Below are positions 14,698 through 23,962 of a stretch of DNA of 64,000 bases, one piece after another. The stretch lies in the NCBI GenBank assembly GCA_965658445.1, contig CBFHSF010000008.1, forward strand, positions 1 to 64,000, written 5' to 3'. The first letter of the stretch is position 1. Each line of letters begins with the position of its first letter. The translations under genes and the position numbers were made by a program. This stretch comes from CBFHSF01 sp965658445. GTDB taxonomy: Bacteria > Bacteroidota > Bacteroidia > Flavobacteriales > Schleiferiaceae. Under the pieces are notes generated by a model. That model was not told the origin of the DNA. It did no database searches and saw only the letters and a list, made by a program, of their open reading frames with translations.

Positions 14698-16335
14698 TTA
14701 CGATTGTGCCTTCTTCTTCTTAACGAATTTTCTGTACACATAGTTGAGTGCAAACAAGGCAAATACGTACCAAAACAGTGATTTTCTCTCTCCAGTCCCA
14801 TGAACTGTCGTGAAAACGCGGTCCGTTCGGATCTTGTCAAAACCACTGCGGAACTTGTCCATACTCATCCAAATAAAGACCGGTTTACCCACGATATGAG
14901 TTTCAGGGACAAAGCCCCAATATCTAGAATCTGAGGAGTTGTGGCGGTTATCTCCCATGGCCCAGTAGTAGTTTTGGCCAAAGGTGTAAGAAGTTGCTTT
15001 TTCGCCATCTATGTAGTAGCCATCGCTTCTGCGTTCAAATTCATGGCCTTCATAGGCGGTGATCAATCGGTAGTATGTCAAGTAGGCCTTGTAATCCAAG
15101 GGTACGGTTACGCCTTCTTTTGGAATGTACAAGGGGCCGTATTCGTCTCTAGACCATTTAAAAGTCAGGGTGTCATTGTGACCTCCCAAGGTGTTGTCTG
15201 GGAATACTACGTTGTTGTTTACACTTTGGCTGTATCTCTTGTAGTTTCCGGGGAAATCGCCTGCAATGGCCTCACCGGGTCTCGGAGAATTAATTCTCAA
15301 AACCTTGTCTACACCGGGAATGGTTTTAAAGAGCTCTACTTTGTCGCTAGATAGCGTTACCAAATATTCTCTCGGAGAAATGGGAATAACATCCGATGAG
15401 TTCTGGTAGCGCAACTGTTGTTGATTGTTGATGTAATTGATGTCAAACTTGTCCTTGAGCGTTCGTGGGTTGAGCGCATTGTCTACAGTTGTGGAAACGT
15501 AGTACGAAAACTGACTGTTGGCTCTATCCGACCACTCCTGTGCTTCTCCGTCAATATACACCATGCCTTCGTGTACGGATAGCGTATCTCCAGCCACAGC
15601 TACACAGCGCTTGACGTAGTTTTGCTTTTTGTCGATGGGATTGTCTACTTCTCCCGGATAATTAAAGACAAAGCTTTCATTTCTTTGAACGTCTTGGAAT
15701 CCCGGAAGACGGAAATATGGCAGTTGAACCGAAGTGGTGAAACTAGGGATGTCTGTATAGGGAATGGTAGCGTGCATAAGTGGAATGGCCACGGGAGTCA
15801 TGGGCGTTCTCACACCGTAATGAGCCTTAGATACAAAGAGGTAATCACCTACCATCAACGTTTTTTCCATAGAAGGAGTAGGGATGGTGTAGGCTTCAAA
15901 GCTAAACGCTCTAATGGTAGTGGCAGCAACTACTGCGAAGAAAACAGAAGGAATCCAATCTCCCAATTGGGCCTTCATCTGTACCTCGTTTTTACCAACC
16001 CATTTTAGATTTTTGTCCGTAAAACCCATGTAGGCCATGTACAGTCCCAGCGTAAAAACGGTAAGCAAAATGTCCGACCATTTGCGCTTGTTAAATCCGT
16101 GCAAGAACTCGTAGGCCATGATGATGGCCATTACGTGATTGACCACCGGTATGTAAACCAAGATCATTTGCCATTTCTTTCTCTCGGTTTTGTCCAAGAC
16201 AATCCAAGTCTTTAGGAAGGGAACAAGGGCCTTCCAAGGCTCAATGCCAGCCGCTTTAAAATAGGGGAATAGCGCGAGGGAAGATATGATTTGGATTAAG
16301 AGGTAGTACTCAACAAATCCCAAAGTAATGTCCAT
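14698..16335 (-). CDS. lepB: Signal peptidase I, extended Bacteroidetes type
   Basis: A protein of 545 residues, much longer than the usual 200-330. The first 110 residues hold three to four membrane segments (DUF5684-like), then one more segment at about 127-145 leads into the S26 peptidase. The catalytic Ser is S155 in TIPTPSMEKTLMVGDYLFV, the Lys is K242 in YVKRCVAVAGDTL, and the box AMGDNRHNSSDSRYWGFVP lies near the C terminus. A final membrane segment and a Lys-rich tail follow. It cleaves signal peptides of exported proteins at the inner membrane. Between the Ser and Lys boxes and the C-terminal box there are large insertions characteristic of this phylum. It lies in the conserved dapB-lepB-wbqC order. 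Confidence 0.92.
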   Translation of the reverse strand: MDITLGFVEYYLLIQIISSLALFPYFKAAGIEPWKALVPFLKTWIVLDKTERKKWQMILVYIPVVNHVMAIIMAYEFLHGFNKRKWSDILLTVFTLGLYMAYMGFTDKNLKWVGKNEVQMKAQLGDWIPSVFFAVVAATTIRAFSFEAYTIPTPSMEKTLMVGDYLFVSKAHYGVRTPMTPVAIPLMHATIPYTDIPSFTTSVQLPYFRLPGFQDVQRNESFVFNYPGEVDNPIDKKQNYVKRCVAVAGDTLSVHEGMVYIDGEAQEWSDRANSQFSYYVSTTVDNALNPRTLKDKFDINYINNQQQLRYQNSSDVIPISPREYLVTLSSDKVELFKTIPGVDKVLRINSPRPGEAIAGDFPGNYKRYSQSVNNNVVFPDNTLGGHNDTLTFKWSRDEYGPLYIPKEGVTVPLDYKAYLTYYRLITAYEGHEFERRSDGYYIDGEKATSYTFGQNYYWAMGDNRHNSSDSRYWGFVPETHIVGKPVFIWMSMDKFRSGFDKIRTDRVFTTVHGTGERKSLFWYVFALFALNYVYRKFVKKKKAQS

Positions 16336-16353
16336 AATTGGTGGTTTATCGGT

Positions 16354-17070
16354 TTATTCGGCACCTTCAATTTTCAATAAATCCCTCATGCTGTAGACGC
16401 CGGATTTATCGGCAATGAATTCTGCGGCAGCCAAGGCTCCGGCAGCAAATCCCTTGCGAGAGTGTGCGGTATGTTTTATTTCAATACTGTCAATTTCAGA
16501 ATCGTAGCTAACAACATGTGTACCCGGAGTTCGGTCTACGCGTTTAGCAACGATGGGAAGGTCATTTTCTTTTGCCTCTTCTGCCAAGGCCCACGACTTT
16601 AACGTTTTGTTGGCATCGATTATGGGTTCCGCTAGAGAAAGAGCCGTTCCTGAAGGGGCATCCAGTTTTTGCGTGTGATGAATTTCTTCCATAGAAACGT
16701 CATAGGAACGATCGCCCATGAGTTGGGCCAAATATTCATTTACCGCAAAGAAGATGTTGACGCCCAAGCTAAAGTTGGAAGCGTAGAGAAAAGACGTTGA
16801 ATTCTGAACGGTGAGTTCTTCAATTTCTGGCAGTTGGTCCGTCCAACCTGTGGTTCCAGAAACGGTTGGGATTCCCAGTGAAACCAGGCGTTGACAGTTT
16901 TCAAAGCCCGTTTCCGGTCGGCTGAATTCTATGGCTACATCGGCGTTTATCACTTCAGCATCCGAGAAGCCGTCACGTCCTGTTTTGGCGATGATTTCAT
17001 GTCCTTTTTCTAGGGCTATGGCTTCAATGGCCTTTCCCATTTTACCGTATCCAATCAATGCGATTTTCAT
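16354..17070 (-). CDS. dapB: 4-hydroxy-tetrahydrodipicolinate reductase
   Basis: A protein of 238 residues, usual for DapB. The nucleotide-binding motif GYGKMG is at 7-12. The catalytic and substrate stretch EIHHTQKLDAPSGTAL lies at about 134-149, with the paired His and the Lys of the active site. It reduces the dipicolinate precursor with NAD(P)H in the diaminopimelate/lysine pathway, which also feeds peptidoglycan. Its start overlaps the stop of the upstream DUF5683 gene by one base (TGATG), so it is probably translated from the same transcript, and lepB follows after 18 bases. Confidence 0.93.
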   Translation of the reverse strand: MKIALIGYGKMGKAIEAIALEKGHEIIAKTGRDGFSDAEVINADVAIEFSRPETGFENCQRLVSLGIPTVSGTTGWTDQLPEIEELTVQNSTSFLYASNFSLGVNIFFAVNEYLAQLMGDRSYDVSMEEIHHTQKLDAPSGTALSLAEPIIDANKTLKSWALAEEAKENDLPIVAKRVDRTPGTHVVSYDSEIDSIEIKHTAHSRKGFAAGALAAAEFIADKSGVYSMRDLLKIEGAE

Positions 17071-17714
17071 CAGAAACTCAGCGTTATTTTTGCGCCCAAG
17101 TTGGCGCCCCAGTTGGGGTCAAAACCCGCAGATACTGGCTGCCAATGAATGGACAAGTCTTCAGAAACATTAAATTCATAGAGGTGAGCATCGATGTTGG
17201 CATCTACAATTTGCAAACCGTAGATGACGACCATGATGATGATGCTCAGATCTCTGTACTGTTGGTGGAAGTTTACGAGTTCTACTAGGTCTTTGTCAGA
17301 GTAAACGCCCACGTATTTGTCAGAGGTATTGGGATCGTCGTCCAAGCGAATGTCTAAGGCTCGTTGGTACTCATCCCTTTTTACCGTGTTGTCATGGATA
17401 AACCAACCCGTTACGCCAAATCCCACGTATACGATGGGCATTTTCCAATACTTTCGGTTGTAGGCTTGCCCCGCTCCCGGTAGAGCCACACTCCACCACG
17501 TAGCGGCAGAAGGACTGTGGGTTGACGGAGTGGTGGGTGTAAAAACAGAATCGGCACGGGTTATTCTCTCCGTGCCTTGAATGGGACCTTGACCTGGTGC
17601 TTGCGCAGGATTGGGGTCTTGCCCCTTCGATGTCAAAGGCATTAACATCATCCCCATGAGGAGAGCGCCTATGATATATTGTATGTGCTTTTTCAACCCA
17701 ATGATTGTTTGCAA
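17070..17714 (-). CDS. DUF5683 domain membrane protein
   Basis: A protein of 214 residues. The N terminus has a signal-like hydrophobic segment, then a Pro/Thr/Ser-rich linker (about 30-65). The conserved part follows: WSVALPGAGQAYNRKYWKMPIVY, with two further hydrophobic stretches and an NFHQQYRDLSII segment. This matches DUF5683, a Bacteroidota protein regularly placed between parB and dapB. The function is unknown. The ATG is 3 bases after the parB stop, which indicates operon membership. The C terminus ends in a beta-rich sequence. Confidence 0.78.
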   Translation of the reverse strand: MQTIIGLKKHIQYIIGALLMGMMLMPLTSKGQDPNPAQAPGQGPIQGTERITRADSVFTPTTPSTHSPSAATWWSVALPGAGQAYNRKYWKMPIVYVGFGVTGWFIHDNTVKRDEYQRALDIRLDDDPNTSDKYVGVYSDKDLVELVNFHQQYRDLSIIIMVVIYGLQIVDANIDAHLYEFNVSEDLSIHWQPVSAGFDPNWGANLGAKITLSF

Positions 17715-17717
17715 ATC

Positions 17718-18602
17718 TTATTGCAGGCGACCTACGATTTTCTCCAAGTCCTCGTCTGAGGTGAACTTGATGATGATCTGGCCAGACCCTTTGGCTGTTC
17801 TCTTAACGTCCACAGAGGTCTCAAAGTATTCAATGAGTTGTTCTTTGAGGTCAATGTATTCCGGTGCTAAGGGTTCCGCTTCTACAGAGGCAGTGCTTCC
17901 ATTTTTCAATTTCTTGGCCTGGGCCTCTACGGCGCGTACGCTTAGGTCTTTGCGAATGATCTCTCTATAGAGTTCCAATTGCAACGCTTCGTTTTCTACA
18001 CTGAGCAAGGCTCTTGCATGCCCCATAGAAATCATTCGGTCTCTAATTCCTGCCTGTACTAGGGGAGGGAGCTTGAGAAGTCTGAGGTAGTTGGTTACGG
18101 TAGAACGCTGCTTTCCTACGCGGTCAGACATTTGTTCTTGGGTGAGTTTACACTCGTCAATCAATCGCTTGTAGGAGATAGCCACTTCTATAGCGTCCAA
18201 ATCTTGACGCTGAATGTTTTCTACCAATGCCATTTCTAGCATGGCTTGGTCATCAGCAATTCTTACATAGGCAGGAATGTCCGTAATGCCCGCCATTTGA
18301 GACGCTCTAAAACGACGCTCTCCAGAGATGAGCTGATAGGCGTCCGGTCCGGTCTTACGCACGGTAATGGGCTGAACGATTCCCAATTCTGCGATAGATT
18401 GAGACAGTTCCTTAAGTGCATCTGGGTCAAAGTGGGTACGTGGTTGAAAGGGGTTTACCTCAATGTGCTCCACATTAATTTCTGCGATGTGACCTACAAC
18501 CTCAGGAGCTTTGGTGTCCGTTGCACTGGATACTTCGCTCACTGGCGCTTCCTTTAACAGGGCCGATAACCCCTTGCCTAAAGCTGCTTTTTTCTTGGCC
18601 AT
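17718..18602 (-). CDS. parB: Chromosome partitioning protein ParB
   Basis: A protein of 294 residues. The N-terminal KGLSALL-type start is typical of chromosomal ParB. The ParB/Srx CTPase region has NPFQPRTHFDPDALKELSQSI (50-70) and GERRFRA (94-100). A helix-turn-helix (LTQEQMSDRVGKQRSTVTNY, about 150-170) reads parS, and a C-terminal dimerisation domain follows. It loads onto parS near the replication origin as a CTP-gated clamp and works with ParA just upstream. I did not find a convincing parS palindrome in this window, although parS usually lies close to these genes. Confidence 0.93.
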   Translation of the reverse strand: MAKKKAALGKGLSALLKEAPVSEVSSATDTKAPEVVGHIAEINVEHIEVNPFQPRTHFDPDALKELSQSIAELGIVQPITVRKTGPDAYQLISGERRFRASQMAGITDIPAYVRIADDQAMLEMALVENIQRQDLDAIEVAISYKRLIDECKLTQEQMSDRVGKQRSTVTNYLRLLKLPPLVQAGIRDRMISMGHARALLSVENEALQLELYREIIRKDLSVRAVEAQAKKLKNGSTASVEAEPLAPEYIDLKEQLIEYFETSVDVKRTAKGSGQIIIKFTSDEDLEKIVGRLQ

Positions 18603-18676
18603 AGTGTTTTCTTATTCCTAAGGTTTATTGTTCCTGTCAGATACGGGCTCTGAACGGTTTTCTCTTGTTTATTGAA

Positions 18677-19468
18677 TTAATTGGCGGAATTCGCCGACGT
18701 CTTTTCACGGTTTTTGTCGAGGAATTCGCGGGCTAAGGTAAGGTAATTGACCGCACCATTACTCGCTGCGTCGTACATAATGATGGACTCTCCAAAGCTG
18801 GGAGCTTCACTTAGGCGTACGTTTCTCGCAATAATGGTGTCGAAAACCATTTGTTGGAAATGCGTTTTTACCTCTTCAACCACCTGGTTGCTCAGACGCA
18901 AACGAGAATCGTACATGGTCAATAGCAATCCCTCAATATCCAAATCGGGATTGTGAATCTGTTGTACGCTCTTGATGGTGTTGAGGAGTTTTCCCAATCC
19001 TTCCAAGGCAAAGTACTCACATTGGATGGGGATGAGAACAGAATCTGCTGCCGTAAGAGCGTTAAGCGTGATCAATCCTAGGGAAGGGGCACAGTCTATT
19101 AGGATGTAGTCGTATTGAGCCGCCACATTTTTTAGTGCTCCTTTGAGCATGTATTCTCTGCGCTCTTTGTCCACCAATTCGATTTCTACTGCTACCAAAT
19201 CCAAATGAGCTGGCAACAAGTCTAAATTGGGGCTTTGCGTCTTGAGGACGATGTCGGCAATTTCCGCTTCGTGCTCAATGGCCTGGTAGGTTCCCGTCGT
19301 TACGTTGTCGGGATCAAAACCCAAGGCAGAGGTTGCATTGGCCTGTGGGTCTGCATCAATGAGCAGAACCTTTTGTTCCAATACGCCCAAGCTGGCGGCT
19401 AAGTTTACAGAGGTCGTGGTCTTTCCTACGCCTCCCTTTTGATTTGCAATAGCAATGATTTTGCCCAT
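18677..19468 (-). CDS. parA: Chromosome partitioning ATPase ParA/Soj
   Basis: A protein of 263 residues. The deviant Walker A KGGVGKTTTSVNLA is at 11-24, the A' region LLIDADPQANAT at about 35-46, and Walker B YILIDCAPSLG near 118-128. These define a chromosomal-type ParA without an N-terminal HTH. It binds DNA non-specifically with ATP and moves ParB-parS complexes. It is first gene of the parA-parB-DUF5683-dapB-lepB-wbqC group; 75 bases separate it from parB. A 10-base palindrome AGAACGTTCT (19519-19528) lies about 50 bases upstream of the start and could be regulatory. Confidence 0.94.
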   Translation of the reverse strand: MGKIIAIANQKGGVGKTTTSVNLAASLGVLEQKVLLIDADPQANATSALGFDPDNVTTGTYQAIEHEAEIADIVLKTQSPNLDLLPAHLDLVAVEIELVDKERREYMLKGALKNVAAQYDYILIDCAPSLGLITLNALTAADSVLIPIQCEYFALEGLGKLLNTIKSVQQIHNPDLDIEGLLLTMYDSRLRLSNQVVEEVKTHFQQMVFDTIIARNVRLSEAPSFGESIIMYDAASNGAVNYLTLAREFLDKNREKTSANSAN

Positions 19469-19643
19469 AATAAATTTGAATTTCGGACTTTTGTCGGGTG
19501 GATGGTTTAGAGTTATCTAGAACGTTCTTCTATTGGGTTGTTCCGAGGAGGTCTTTTTAGAAATCCTCAGGGCGACTAAAATACAATAATCGACCAAAAA
19601 ACGGGTATTTTGACACCCCGGATTTAATAAAACTTATGAACAT

Positions 19644-20165
19644 ATGGTGACCATTATTTGTGCGACTCACAGGCCTCAAAATCAAACTCAAAAAGTAGTT
19701 AAAGCCTACGGTAAAATGCTGGAATCCAAAGGAGTGGAGCATCAGTTATTTACGTTGGAAGAATTGCCGCGAGCCTTTTTTGAAGGCGTTCCTTTTTCCG
19801 GTGTAGGCAGCGAACTACAAGACCTCTTGGACCGCGTCATTGCACCTTCTGAAAAGCTCGTAGTCATCTCTCCAGAATACAACGGTTCCTTTCCGGGAAT
19901 ATTTAAGTCGTTTTTGGATTCGGTTCCTCCCGTTATTTGGCGCGGCAAGAAAGCGGCCTTAGTGGGAGTGGCTAGTGGGAGAGCGGGAAACATTCGAGGT
20001 ATGGATCACTTGACCGATGTGTTTCACCACCTTCAAATAGAGGTTCTCTCCGCCAAGGTGCCCATTTCAAAAATTGAAGCCTTGCTCTCTGATGCAGGGG
20101 AATTGCACGATGTAGAGACCCTTGCGGTGTTGGAAAGACAGTGGAAGGCCTTCGAAAAGTTTTAA
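19644..20165 (+). CDS. NADPH-dependent FMN reductase family protein
   Basis: A protein of 173 residues with a flavodoxin-like fold. The phosphate-binding start is TIICATHRPQNQTQKV; PEYNGSFPGIFKSFLD (about 78-93) is the signature of the NADPH-dependent FMN reductase/azoreductase group (usually PEYNxSxPxxLKNxID), and VGVASGRAG follows at about 110. It probably reduces FMN or quinones with NAD(P)H. Its first motif THRPQNQT deviates from the common GSxRxxS, so the substrate preference may differ. It stands alone, divergent from parA and convergent with the PUR gene. Confidence 0.82.
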   Translation: MVTIICATHRPQNQTQKVVKAYGKMLESKGVEHQLFTLEELPRAFFEGVPFSGVGSELQDLLDRVIAPSEKLVVISPEYNGSFPGIFKSFLDSVPPVIWRGKKAALVGVASGRAGNIRGMDHLTDVFHHLQIEVLSAKVPISKIEALLSDAGELHDVETLAVLERQWKAFEKF

Positions 20166-20190
20166 TCTGGAATGCGTTGGAATACGTATC

Positions 20191-20595
20191 CTAAAGCTCT
20201 TCGAAGTTTACGTCGGTGTACTTGGATTCTACCGAAGTGTCTGCAACTTCCTCTACGGTCTCTTCAATCGGCTGCTCAAAAACTTCAAAGCCATTGCCTT
20301 CAGTGCCTTCTTGGGCGGGAGAGTCGGTAATGACCTTTTCTCCTTTTTCCTCAATGATGTACTCCGTCAGTTCGTTGAGCAAATCGCGGAATTCCAAAAA
20401 GTCCTCCTTGTAGAGGTAGATTTTGTGCTTCTTGTAATAAGAGCTTCCATCCGGACGAGTGTGCTTCTTGCTTTCGGTAATAGTGAGATAGTAATCTTCT
20501 GCGCGAGTAGATCGCACGTCAAAGAAATACGTCCTTCTTCCGGCGCGCATTACTTTTGATAAGACCTCCTCTTTGGGGTGATTATTTTCGCTCAT
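20191..20595 (-). CDS. PUR family DNA/RNA-binding protein (DUF3276)
   Basis: A protein of 134 residues from ATG 20595; a longer frame from 20640 adds residues without conservation. Residues about 10-80 form one PUR repeat (KVMRAGRRTYFFDVR, DYYLTITESKK, KHKIYLYKEDF). The C terminus is acidic and unstructured. PUR proteins bind single-stranded nucleic acids; the Borrelia relative BpuR binds DNA and RNA. Here the role is probably a small nucleic-acid chaperone or regulator. A good Bacteroidetes -7 element lies right upstream (20619-20626). Confidence 0.82.
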   Translation of the reverse strand: MSENNHPKEEVLSKVMRAGRRTYFFDVRSTRAEDYYLTITESKKHTRPDGSSYYKKHKIYLYKEDFLEFRDLLNELTEYIIEEKGEKVITDSPAQEGTEGNGFEVFEQPIEETVEEVADTSVESKYTDVNFEEL

Positions 20596-20618
20596 TGGTT
20601 TAGTGGTTTTACCTCCAA

Positions 20619-20626
20619 CAAATCTA
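20619..20626 (-). promoter_or_regulatory. Candidate -7 promoter element of the PUR gene
   Basis: On the minus strand this reads TAGATTTG, a full match to the Bacteroidetes TAnnTTTG element, about 24 bases before the ATG at 20595. The implied leader is about 20 bases. Confidence 0.5.
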
Positions 20627-20751
20627 AAAAAATATTGCAATCTCCCTATTTCATGGGGGTTTGTCGAAGATTTATCACTTCAAATCACCAATAAAATTCC
20701 TGAATTTCAAGCAGTTGAAAGCCGTAAAAAAATGAAAAAAGAGGGTGATCG

Positions 20752-22533
20752 CTATGCTGATAAATCCCCTTGCTGCTCCTCCATCAATTGCTTTTCGTAA
20801 AGGTCCTTGTAGTATCCATTGGCCTTGAGCAATTCTTCGTGAGTTCCTGACTCTATAAGAGTACCATCGTCTAAAACAATGATTTTATCAGCGTTCTTAA
20901 CGGAACTGGCGCGATGGGAGATTATGATGGTCGTCCTCTTGGCAATTACCGACTTGAGATTGTTGAGGATGATTTCTTCCGTTTCGGTATCCACCGCTGA
21001 GAGACTGTCGTCGAATATTAAAATGGAAGGATGTGCCAATACCGCTCTAGCAATGCTCACCCTTTGCTTCTGTCCTCCCGATAGCGTTACGCCGCGTTCT
21101 CCCACTTTAGTCTCGTACTTCTCTGGGAATTCCTGAATGTTCGCATCTACGTGGGCTATGCGAGCGGCCTGTTCAATTTCTTCCTCCGAGGCCTCATCTA
21201 CGCCGAAGGCAATGTTGTTTGCCAAGGTGTCTGAGAACAAAAAGGCTTCTTGAGGTACGACGCCCATGGATTTTCTCAAGGCGTCCAAGTTGGTTTCTTT
21301 TAGCGGTGTGTCATCCACCTTTACAACGCCCTCTGTTGGGTCGTACAAACGTCCAACTAAGGCCGCAACTGTAGATTTTCCAGATCCTGTCTTACCCACA
21401 ATGGCAAGTGTTTCTCCTGGATTTACCGTAAAGCTCAGGTCTTTGAGTGCGACAATTCCAGAATCGGGATATTCAAACGTAACGTGATCAAATTCAATTT
21501 TTCCACGAATGTCTGTATCTAGGTGAATGTGATTTTTGATTTCGGGTTCTTGAAGCAAGAACTCGTTGATTCGCGTTTGTGAGGCAGCGGCTCTTTGTAC
21601 GATGGAAGTCACCCATCCCAGAGAGGCTACAGGCCAAGTCAGTTTATTGACGTAAATAATAAACTCTGCAATGACCCCCACACTGATGGTTTGGGCAATG
21701 ACCAGACTTCCCCCAAAGTAAATGACCAAAAGCGTAGACAAGCCAATGAGCAATACGATAATGGGGAAGAACAGGGCATTTACTCGGTACAAGCTTTCGT
21801 TTCTCTGGTTGTATTCTTCGGCTTCTTTGGCAAAGTCTGCCAACTGCTTTTCTTCTTTACTGTAAGATTTTAGCACGCGAATTCCCGAAAATGTCTCTTG
21901 CGCAAAAGTGCTCAAAACAGAGAGTTGTTCTTGAACTACCGTGGAGCGCACATTGATTTTTTCAGAAATCTTGTAAATGGCAAAGGCCAGAAGGGGAAGG
22001 GGAATCAACGTCAGCAAGGTCAGCTGAACGTTTTGCTGAAGCATAATGGCCAGTACAATTATCAAAAGGGCAGAGGTCCTGATGGTGTACATAATGGCGG
22101 GGCCTATGTACATTCTCACACGGCTTACGTCCTCACTGATGCGGTTCATGAGGTCTCCCGTATTGTTTCTTTTGTAAAACGCCAGGTTCAGTGCTTGGTA
22201 GTGTTGGTAGACTTCGTTTTTAAGGTCGTACTCAATATGCCTGGACATAACGATAAGCGTCTGGCGCATAAAGAACATAAAGAGTCCTTGAAGAAGAGAG
22301 GCCCCAATAATTAAAAGTCCATAGGTGATCAATTCATTTCTCAATTCTCCCATTCCGGACAGGTCTCCTTGGCGGTAATTGGAAATGGCATTCTCAACAA
22401 TATTGAACGATTCCCTTACATAAGTTGCAGGGAAAACTTCAAATATTACAGATATTATAACAAAGAAGGTCCCCGTAATTACGTGCCATTTGTATCTGAG
22501 AAAATATTTATTGAGATGAAAGAGTGATTTCAT
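20752..22533 (-). CDS. ABC transporter, fused permease/ATPase (MsbA-like exporter)
   Basis: A protein of 593 residues. The type I exporter membrane domain with six helices spans about 15-310. The nucleotide-binding domain follows from about 345: Walker A GKTGSGKST, Q-loop in PQEAFLFSDT, signature LSGGQKQR and Walker B ILIFDDSLS with an H-loop SHRASS. Half-transporters of this type work as homodimers and flip lipids, lipopolysaccharide or drugs. The orthologue is common in Bacteroidota beside leucine dehydrogenase and nusB, as here, which suggests a housekeeping lipid exporter, but the substrate is not known from sequence. The Walker B motif carries Asp-Asp rather than the usual Asp-Glu, so ATP hydrolysis at this site may be altered. 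Confidence 0.88.
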   Translation of the reverse strand: MKSLFHLNKYFLRYKWHVITGTFFVIISVIFEVFPATYVRESFNIVENAISNYRQGDLSGMGELRNELITYGLLIIGASLLQGLFMFFMRQTLIVMSRHIEYDLKNEVYQHYQALNLAFYKRNNTGDLMNRISEDVSRVRMYIGPAIMYTIRTSALLIIVLAIMLQQNVQLTLLTLIPLPLLAFAIYKISEKINVRSTVVQEQLSVLSTFAQETFSGIRVLKSYSKEEKQLADFAKEAEEYNQRNESLYRVNALFFPIIVLLIGLSTLLVIYFGGSLVIAQTISVGVIAEFIIYVNKLTWPVASLGWVTSIVQRAAASQTRINEFLLQEPEIKNHIHLDTDIRGKIEFDHVTFEYPDSGIVALKDLSFTVNPGETLAIVGKTGSGKSTVAALVGRLYDPTEGVVKVDDTPLKETNLDALRKSMGVVPQEAFLFSDTLANNIAFGVDEASEEEIEQAARIAHVDANIQEFPEKYETKVGERGVTLSGGQKQRVSIARAVLAHPSILIFDDSLSAVDTETEEIILNNLKSVIAKRTTIIISHRASSVKNADKIIVLDDGTLIESGTHEELLKANGYYKDLYEKQLMEEQQGDLSA

Positions 22534-22548
22534 GTCCTTGTGGGATTC

Positions 22549-22583
22549 TTTGAGGAATCTTTAATTTTTTTAAAGTACCTTCG
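22549..22583 (+). promoter_or_regulatory. Candidate promoter upstream of leucine dehydrogenase
   Basis: TTTG (22549-22552), 23 bases of spacer, then TACCTTCG (22576-22583), one base off the TAnnTTTG element. It would give a leader of about 200 bases that contains the two TGATATCA palindromes. Confidence 0.35.
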
Positions 22584-22732
22584 CGCCACCGTTGGGGCGA
22601 TTGATTTTGTCCGCTTTTCTGTAAATCGGGTGGTTATCAATTCTTTGAGGAATTATCCAAAAAGGGTCAATAAAAACCTGAGACGCGAAGAGAACAAAGG
22701 AAGGTTGCCGACGGTTCAAAGTTATAACAATA

Positions 22733-22772
22733 AAATGATATCATTTGCGCTAATAATACAACGATGATATCA
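22733..22772. promoter_or_regulatory. Paired TGATATCA palindromes, candidate operator
   Basis: AAATGATATCATTT (22733-22746) is a perfect 14-base palindrome. A second TGATATCA lies at 22765-22772, centres 29 bases apart, and ends 18 bases before the leucine dehydrogenase ATG. The spacing of nearly three helical turns would suit two dimers on one face. Confidence 0.4.
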
Positions 22773-22790
22773 CAATAATCCCCCTGTTAT

Positions 22791-23882
22791 ATGCTAGTTA
22801 AAGATCCCGTAAAAACTATCGAATCCGAAGGAGTCTTCGGAAACACCGCCTTTATTGGTCATGAGCAAGTGGTTTTTTGCCAAGATGCAGAAACTGGACT
22901 CAAAGCCATTATTGGTGTTCACAGCACCGTTCTTGGACCCGCTTTGGGAGGAACGCGCATGTGGAACTATGACAACGAAGCAGACGCCATTCGCGACGTA
23001 TTGAGACTCTCAAGAGGTATGACTTACAAGGCCTCGATTTCTGGACTTAACCTCGGTGGAGGTAAGGCCGTAATCATTGGAGACTCTCGCAAACATAAAA
23101 CGGACGCGCTCATGCGCAAGTTTGGTCAATTCGTAAACAGCCTTTCCGGCCGTTACATTACGGCAGAAGACGTAGGTATCAATACCCACGACATGGAAAT
23201 GGTAAAAATGGAAACAGACCACGTAACCGGAATTCCCGTTTCTATGGGAGGTTCTGGAGATCCTTCTCCTGTAACTGCCTACGGTGTGTTTATGGGTATG
23301 AAAGCAGCGGCCAAATACCAATTTGGTTCTGACGATTTATCTGGTAAAAAAGTATTGGTACAAGGAGTAGGTCACGTAGGTGAAACACTTGTTAAATACC
23401 TTACCGAGTCTGGCGCCAACGTTATGATCAACGACATCCACGAGGATGTATTGGAGCGCATCTCTAAAGAGTACAGCGCAGAGATCATCAGAGGAAACAT
23501 CTACGAGCAAGACATGGACATTTACGCTCCTTGTGCTTTGGGTGCAACCGTAAACGATGATACATTGGCTCAACTCAACGCCAAGGTAATTGCCGGTGCG
23601 GCAAATAACCAGTTGGCTGACGAGGACAGACATGGAAAGATGGCCAAAGAAAAGGGTATTGTATACGCTCCAGATTTCTTAATCAACGCCGGAGGTTTGA
23701 TCAACGTGTATTCAGAAATCGCCAAGTACGATTCTGATGAGGCGTTTAGAAGAACCGAGAACATTTTTAATACCACTTTGGATCTTTTGCACTTGGCAGA
23801 AGAGAGAAATATCACTACTCACAGAGCTGCTCTGCAGATGGCAGAAGAAAGAGTAGAGAAGGCTCGTCTAGAGCAAAAGTAA
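22791..23882 (+). CDS. Leucine dehydrogenase (Glu/Leu/Phe/Val dehydrogenase family)
   Basis: A protein of 363 residues, usual for LeuDH. The substrate-binding part has LGPALGGTRMW (48-58), MTYK with K80 and LNLGGGK with K92, the two catalytic Lys of the family. The Rossmann part carries GVGHVGETL (about 190-198). It deaminates leucine, valine or isoleucine to the 2-oxo acids with NAD+. It may feed acyl-CoA degradation, and a methylcrotonyl-CoA carboxylase-like subunit is encoded at 11159. ATG 22791 fits the family start. It is followed after 80 bases by nusB on the same strand. Confidence 0.9.
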   Translation: MLVKDPVKTIESEGVFGNTAFIGHEQVVFCQDAETGLKAIIGVHSTVLGPALGGTRMWNYDNEADAIRDVLRLSRGMTYKASISGLNLGGGKAVIIGDSRKHKTDALMRKFGQFVNSLSGRYITAEDVGINTHDMEMVKMETDHVTGIPVSMGGSGDPSPVTAYGVFMGMKAAAKYQFGSDDLSGKKVLVQGVGHVGETLVKYLTESGANVMINDIHEDVLERISKEYSAEIIRGNIYEQDMDIYAPCALGATVNDDTLAQLNAKVIAGAANNQLADEDRHGKMAKEKGIVYAPDFLINAGGLINVYSEIAKYDSDEAFRRTENIFNTTLDLLHLAEERNITTHRAALQMAEERVEKARLEQK

Positions 23883-23962
23883 TATCAGAGTTATTCTGTA
23901 AATTATTCAAGAGGGAAGGTGGCAACACCTTCCCCCTTAAACGTTCTTAAATCATTGTCCCT

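Noticed and set aside
17718..19640. parS site near parAB
   Set aside because: I looked for a TGTTnCACGTGnAACA-like palindrome around the par genes and elsewhere. Only AGAACGTTCT (19519-19528) was found, which is too short and different, so no parS is claimed.
22640..22790. tRNA or riboswitch upstream of leucine dehydrogenase
   Set aside because: No cloverleaf, T-loop sequence or known aptamer pattern could be made out. Only the TGATATCA palindromes stand out.
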